Made by a program: the position numbers and the translations under genes
The notes under the pieces: generated by a model
Databases searched by the model: none
What the model was told of the DNA's origin: nothing
What the model saw: the letters and a program-made list of their open reading frames with translations, nothing else
Shown here: positions 63,101-64,000 of the stretch, one piece after another
Numbering within the stretch: position 1 is the first letter of the stretch
How the letters are laid out: each line of letters begins with the position of its first letter
Assembly: GCA_964486335.1 (NCBI GenBank)
Contig: CAZAMB010000015.1
Location: 1-64,000 of the forward strand
Direction of reading: 5' to 3'
DNA from: CAZAMB01 sp964486335
Lineage (GTDB): Bacteria; Planctomycetota; Phycisphaerae; UBA1845
DNA: 64,000 nt

Positions 63101-63428
63101 CGACCTGGCGGTCGTACCGAATGTCCGTACCCCACGCGAACTCAACGTAGACAACGGATAATCCCAAACCGGACGTGCTACGGACGCGCTCAACTCCCAC
63201 GGCGCCGTTTAGCGCCGTTTCAAGGTGAAAGGTCACCTGCGATTCCACCTCTTCCGGGGCTAGGCCCGGCGCTTCCGTCAGCACTGTTACGGTGGGCCGA
63301 TTGAGATCGGGAAGCACATCCGTCGGCAACTGTGTTGCCGTGAACAAACCGTACGCAGCAAGCAGTACGGCCCCAGCCAGAACCAGTACGCGACTGTGAA
63401 GAGCGAATTTGATAACCGCGTTAAGCAC
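60162..63428 (-). CDS. HME-type RND metal efflux pump, second copy
   Basis: 1088 residues, full length. N-terminal PTDVLPDLNRPTVTVLTEAP and helix-4 motif AVAIGELVDDSIVDVENVFR place it in the same HME subgroup as the first copy. The two pumps are alike in architecture but not recent duplicates. No membrane fusion protein gene lies next to it inside the window; it could be to the right of the edge or be supplied by the first system. Confidence 0.92.
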   Translation of the reverse strand: MLNAVIKFALHSRVLVLAGAVLLAAYGLFTATQLPTDVLPDLNRPTVTVLTEAPGLAPEEVESQVTFHLETALNGAVGVERVRSTSGLGLSVVYVEFAWGTDIRYDRQVVQERLNQVAEKLPQGVIPIMGPVSSIMGEIMLIGLRSDALSPMDVRSLADWTIRPAILSVAGIAQVTVMGGQVRQFQVMADPDKLRRFELTLSDLEEALSKANENSGGGFIVAGSQEFVVRNLGRVATVADIETSLVATRTNEGVTRPVLVRDIASVREGGAPIKRGDGSMNGRPAVIMAIQKQPGADTRSLTDLIDETIAGLRPTLPKDLVINADLFRQAHFIENAINNVTESLMEGAILVSIVLILFLWNVRTTLITLTALPLSLLITALVFKLFGQTINTMTLGGIAVAIGELVDDSIVDVENVFRRLRENRHLPNPRAALDVVFDASIEVRGSIVFGTVVVLLVFLPLFALSGIEGRMFRPLATAYIVSILASLIVSLTVTPAMCFYLLPNMKRMAEEKDGLLLRACKRMARGMYALSLPRPWTMIGLGGALIGVGFVLVAMLGREFLPAFNEGTATINVFADPGISLAESDRLGAKAEELVLTIPEVKSTGRRTGRAEQDEHAEGVHYSELDVDFWTAEEAHAREKPVTVDGRTPPDSVRNKEAVLAGIREKLETLPGVAIAVGQPISHRIDHLLSGVRAQIAVKITGHDLNTLRNLAEQANAAMNGIAGVVDLQIEKQVLVPQVRIRVKREAAARVGFQPAELVRTLETALKGKVVSQVLDGLKSYDLILMLEESVRNDIRRLNDVRLISPTGAVVLLSDVAGITETPGPNQISRENVQRRIVVSANVQGRDLGSTVAEIQKSLAMDLPPEKIPAGYALSIGGQFEAQQSATRLIMILGSMSLVAMFAVLYSHFRSVQMVVQVMLNIPFAFIGSTAALWLAGETFSVASLVGFISLCGIAARNGIMMISHYIHLMTHEGMPFGRDMVVRGSEERVAPVLMTALTTWLGLIPLILAAGQPGKEILYPVGLVVVGGMVTTTLLDFFITPTVFLRFGRKASERLVAELREAESKHATVRGSDGQQSSPGMSVAAQQ

Positions 63429-63487
63429 GGATCACGATTTCCTTGTCGCAAGAGATCAGAAACATTCTTGAGTCCTCGGTTCCCTTG

Positions 63488-64000
63488 CTATTGCACAAAA
63501 AGTCCGATCGCAGCCATCACAGCCATTCCCAGGTCTTCCACGACGGTAACTTTGGTCATTGGGAGATTCAGCACCGTTCCAAGGCATGCACATCGAATGG
63601 CGCTCTTGCGAAGCAATGCACGCAGCACTCCGATCGCGCCCACAAGCATGACGATCAACGTCACCCAATTTGTTGCCGTTGGAAACCAACCCGCAAGATA
63701 GGCCACTCCCAACCCCAATTCGACGAACGGGTAGACCAATCCCCATGGGGGCACTGCGCGAGCCATGATGTCATAGGAACGATAGGCGTCCGCAAACCCG
63801 CGCAAGTTCAGGAATTTGAAAAACGAGAACACGATGAAAAAACCGCCCATGAAATGCATCATCAGAGAAGCGACGCTGAAATCACGATGCACCCACGCGA
63901 ACAGCAAAACGATGCCCAACAGATACCCGACGATCAACACCAACGGATACAGGCTCTCTTTGGCCACAGCAGTCTCGTGGCCCGTATTTGAGCTTGTTGT
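63488..64000 (-). CDS. MauE/DoxX-like four-helix membrane protein, probably partial
   Basis: At least 159 residues from a GTG at 63967. The frame stays open through the last 33 nt of the window (TTSSNTGHETA), so the true start probably lies beyond the edge. Four membrane helices (for example LVLIVGYLLGIVLLFAWVH; WVTLIVMLVGAIGVLRALL) and the motif IRCACLGTVLNLPMTKVTVV fit MauE/DoxX-type proteins, which handle thiol or metal redox at the membrane. It lies upstream of the second RND pump. Confidence 0.7.
   Translation of the reverse strand, partial: TTSSNTGHETAVAKESLYPLVLIVGYLLGIVLLFAWVHRDFSVASLMMHFMGGFFIVFSFFKFLNLRGFADAYRSYDIMARAVPPWGLVYPFVELGLGVAYLAGWFPTATNWVTLIVMLVGAIGVLRALLRKSAIRCACLGTVLNLPMTKVTVVEDLGMAVMAAIGLFVQ

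Noticed and set aside
1..64000. CRISPR array associated with the TPR-CHAT protease
   Set aside because: No series of regularly spaced direct repeats and no cas genes were seen anywhere in the window.

Overview
The window looks like the chromosome of a planctomycete (Planctomycetota, Phycisphaerae-like). The signs are a type II pseudopilin with an H-X9-DG C-terminal motif, small DHP-repeat and transglutaminase lipoproteins, a zinc-finger anti-sigma plus TPR-CHAT system, and a galactose-oxidase-like protein with an IPTL-type C-terminal anchor. The lineage is inferred from gene content; no rRNA is present.

Layout. 52-1679 holds an IS701-like insertion sequence with 16-bp inverted repeats and a 4-bp CTAA target duplication; its transposase is frameshifted. 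It sits at the stop codon of a leftward operon (1676-7353) encoding an ECF-like sigma factor, a zinc-finger anti-sigma factor and a 1391-residue TPR-CHAT caspase-like protease. 8288-28256 is the conserved arm of an integrative conjugative element: accessory genes, an ECF-like sigma factor, TraF peptidase, MOBP relaxase with DUF3363, TraG coupling protein, trbBCDEJ(J)LFGI, a Dam-type methylase, excisionase and tyrosine recombinase. A 20-nt copy of a tRNA-Ala/tmRNA 3' end at 28329-28348 is a candidate attachment core. 28531-30039 is an AbiE toxin-antitoxin pair with a palindromic operator.

The most interesting locus is 30440-34007. A leftward operon encodes a two-domain thioredoxin-like protein, a cupin and a methyltransferase-rhodanese fusion, with a divergent LysR regulator. 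The thioredoxin-like gene has two in-frame UGA codons. Each lies where a redox Cys is expected, and each is followed 20-21 nt later by a small hairpin matching the bacterial SECIS model. I read it as a selenoprotein with two selenocysteines (residues 247 and 312).

34185-36183 carries two secreted lipoproteins and a near-consensus fluoride riboswitch in front of a decayed crcB. 36318-64000 is almost entirely leftward and is a metal-handling island: a MacAB-like ABC exporter, a P1B ATPase flanked by two related small envelope proteins, a CzcCBA/CusCBA-like RND system with a His-rich lipoprotein, a DtxR-family regulator, a copper-radical-oxidase-like protein, and a second RND pump with its own TolC and a heavy-metal-binding protein. 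Two small Cys-rich exported proteins head the two efflux operons. The last gene probably runs off the right edge. No rRNA, intact tRNA or CRISPR array was seen.
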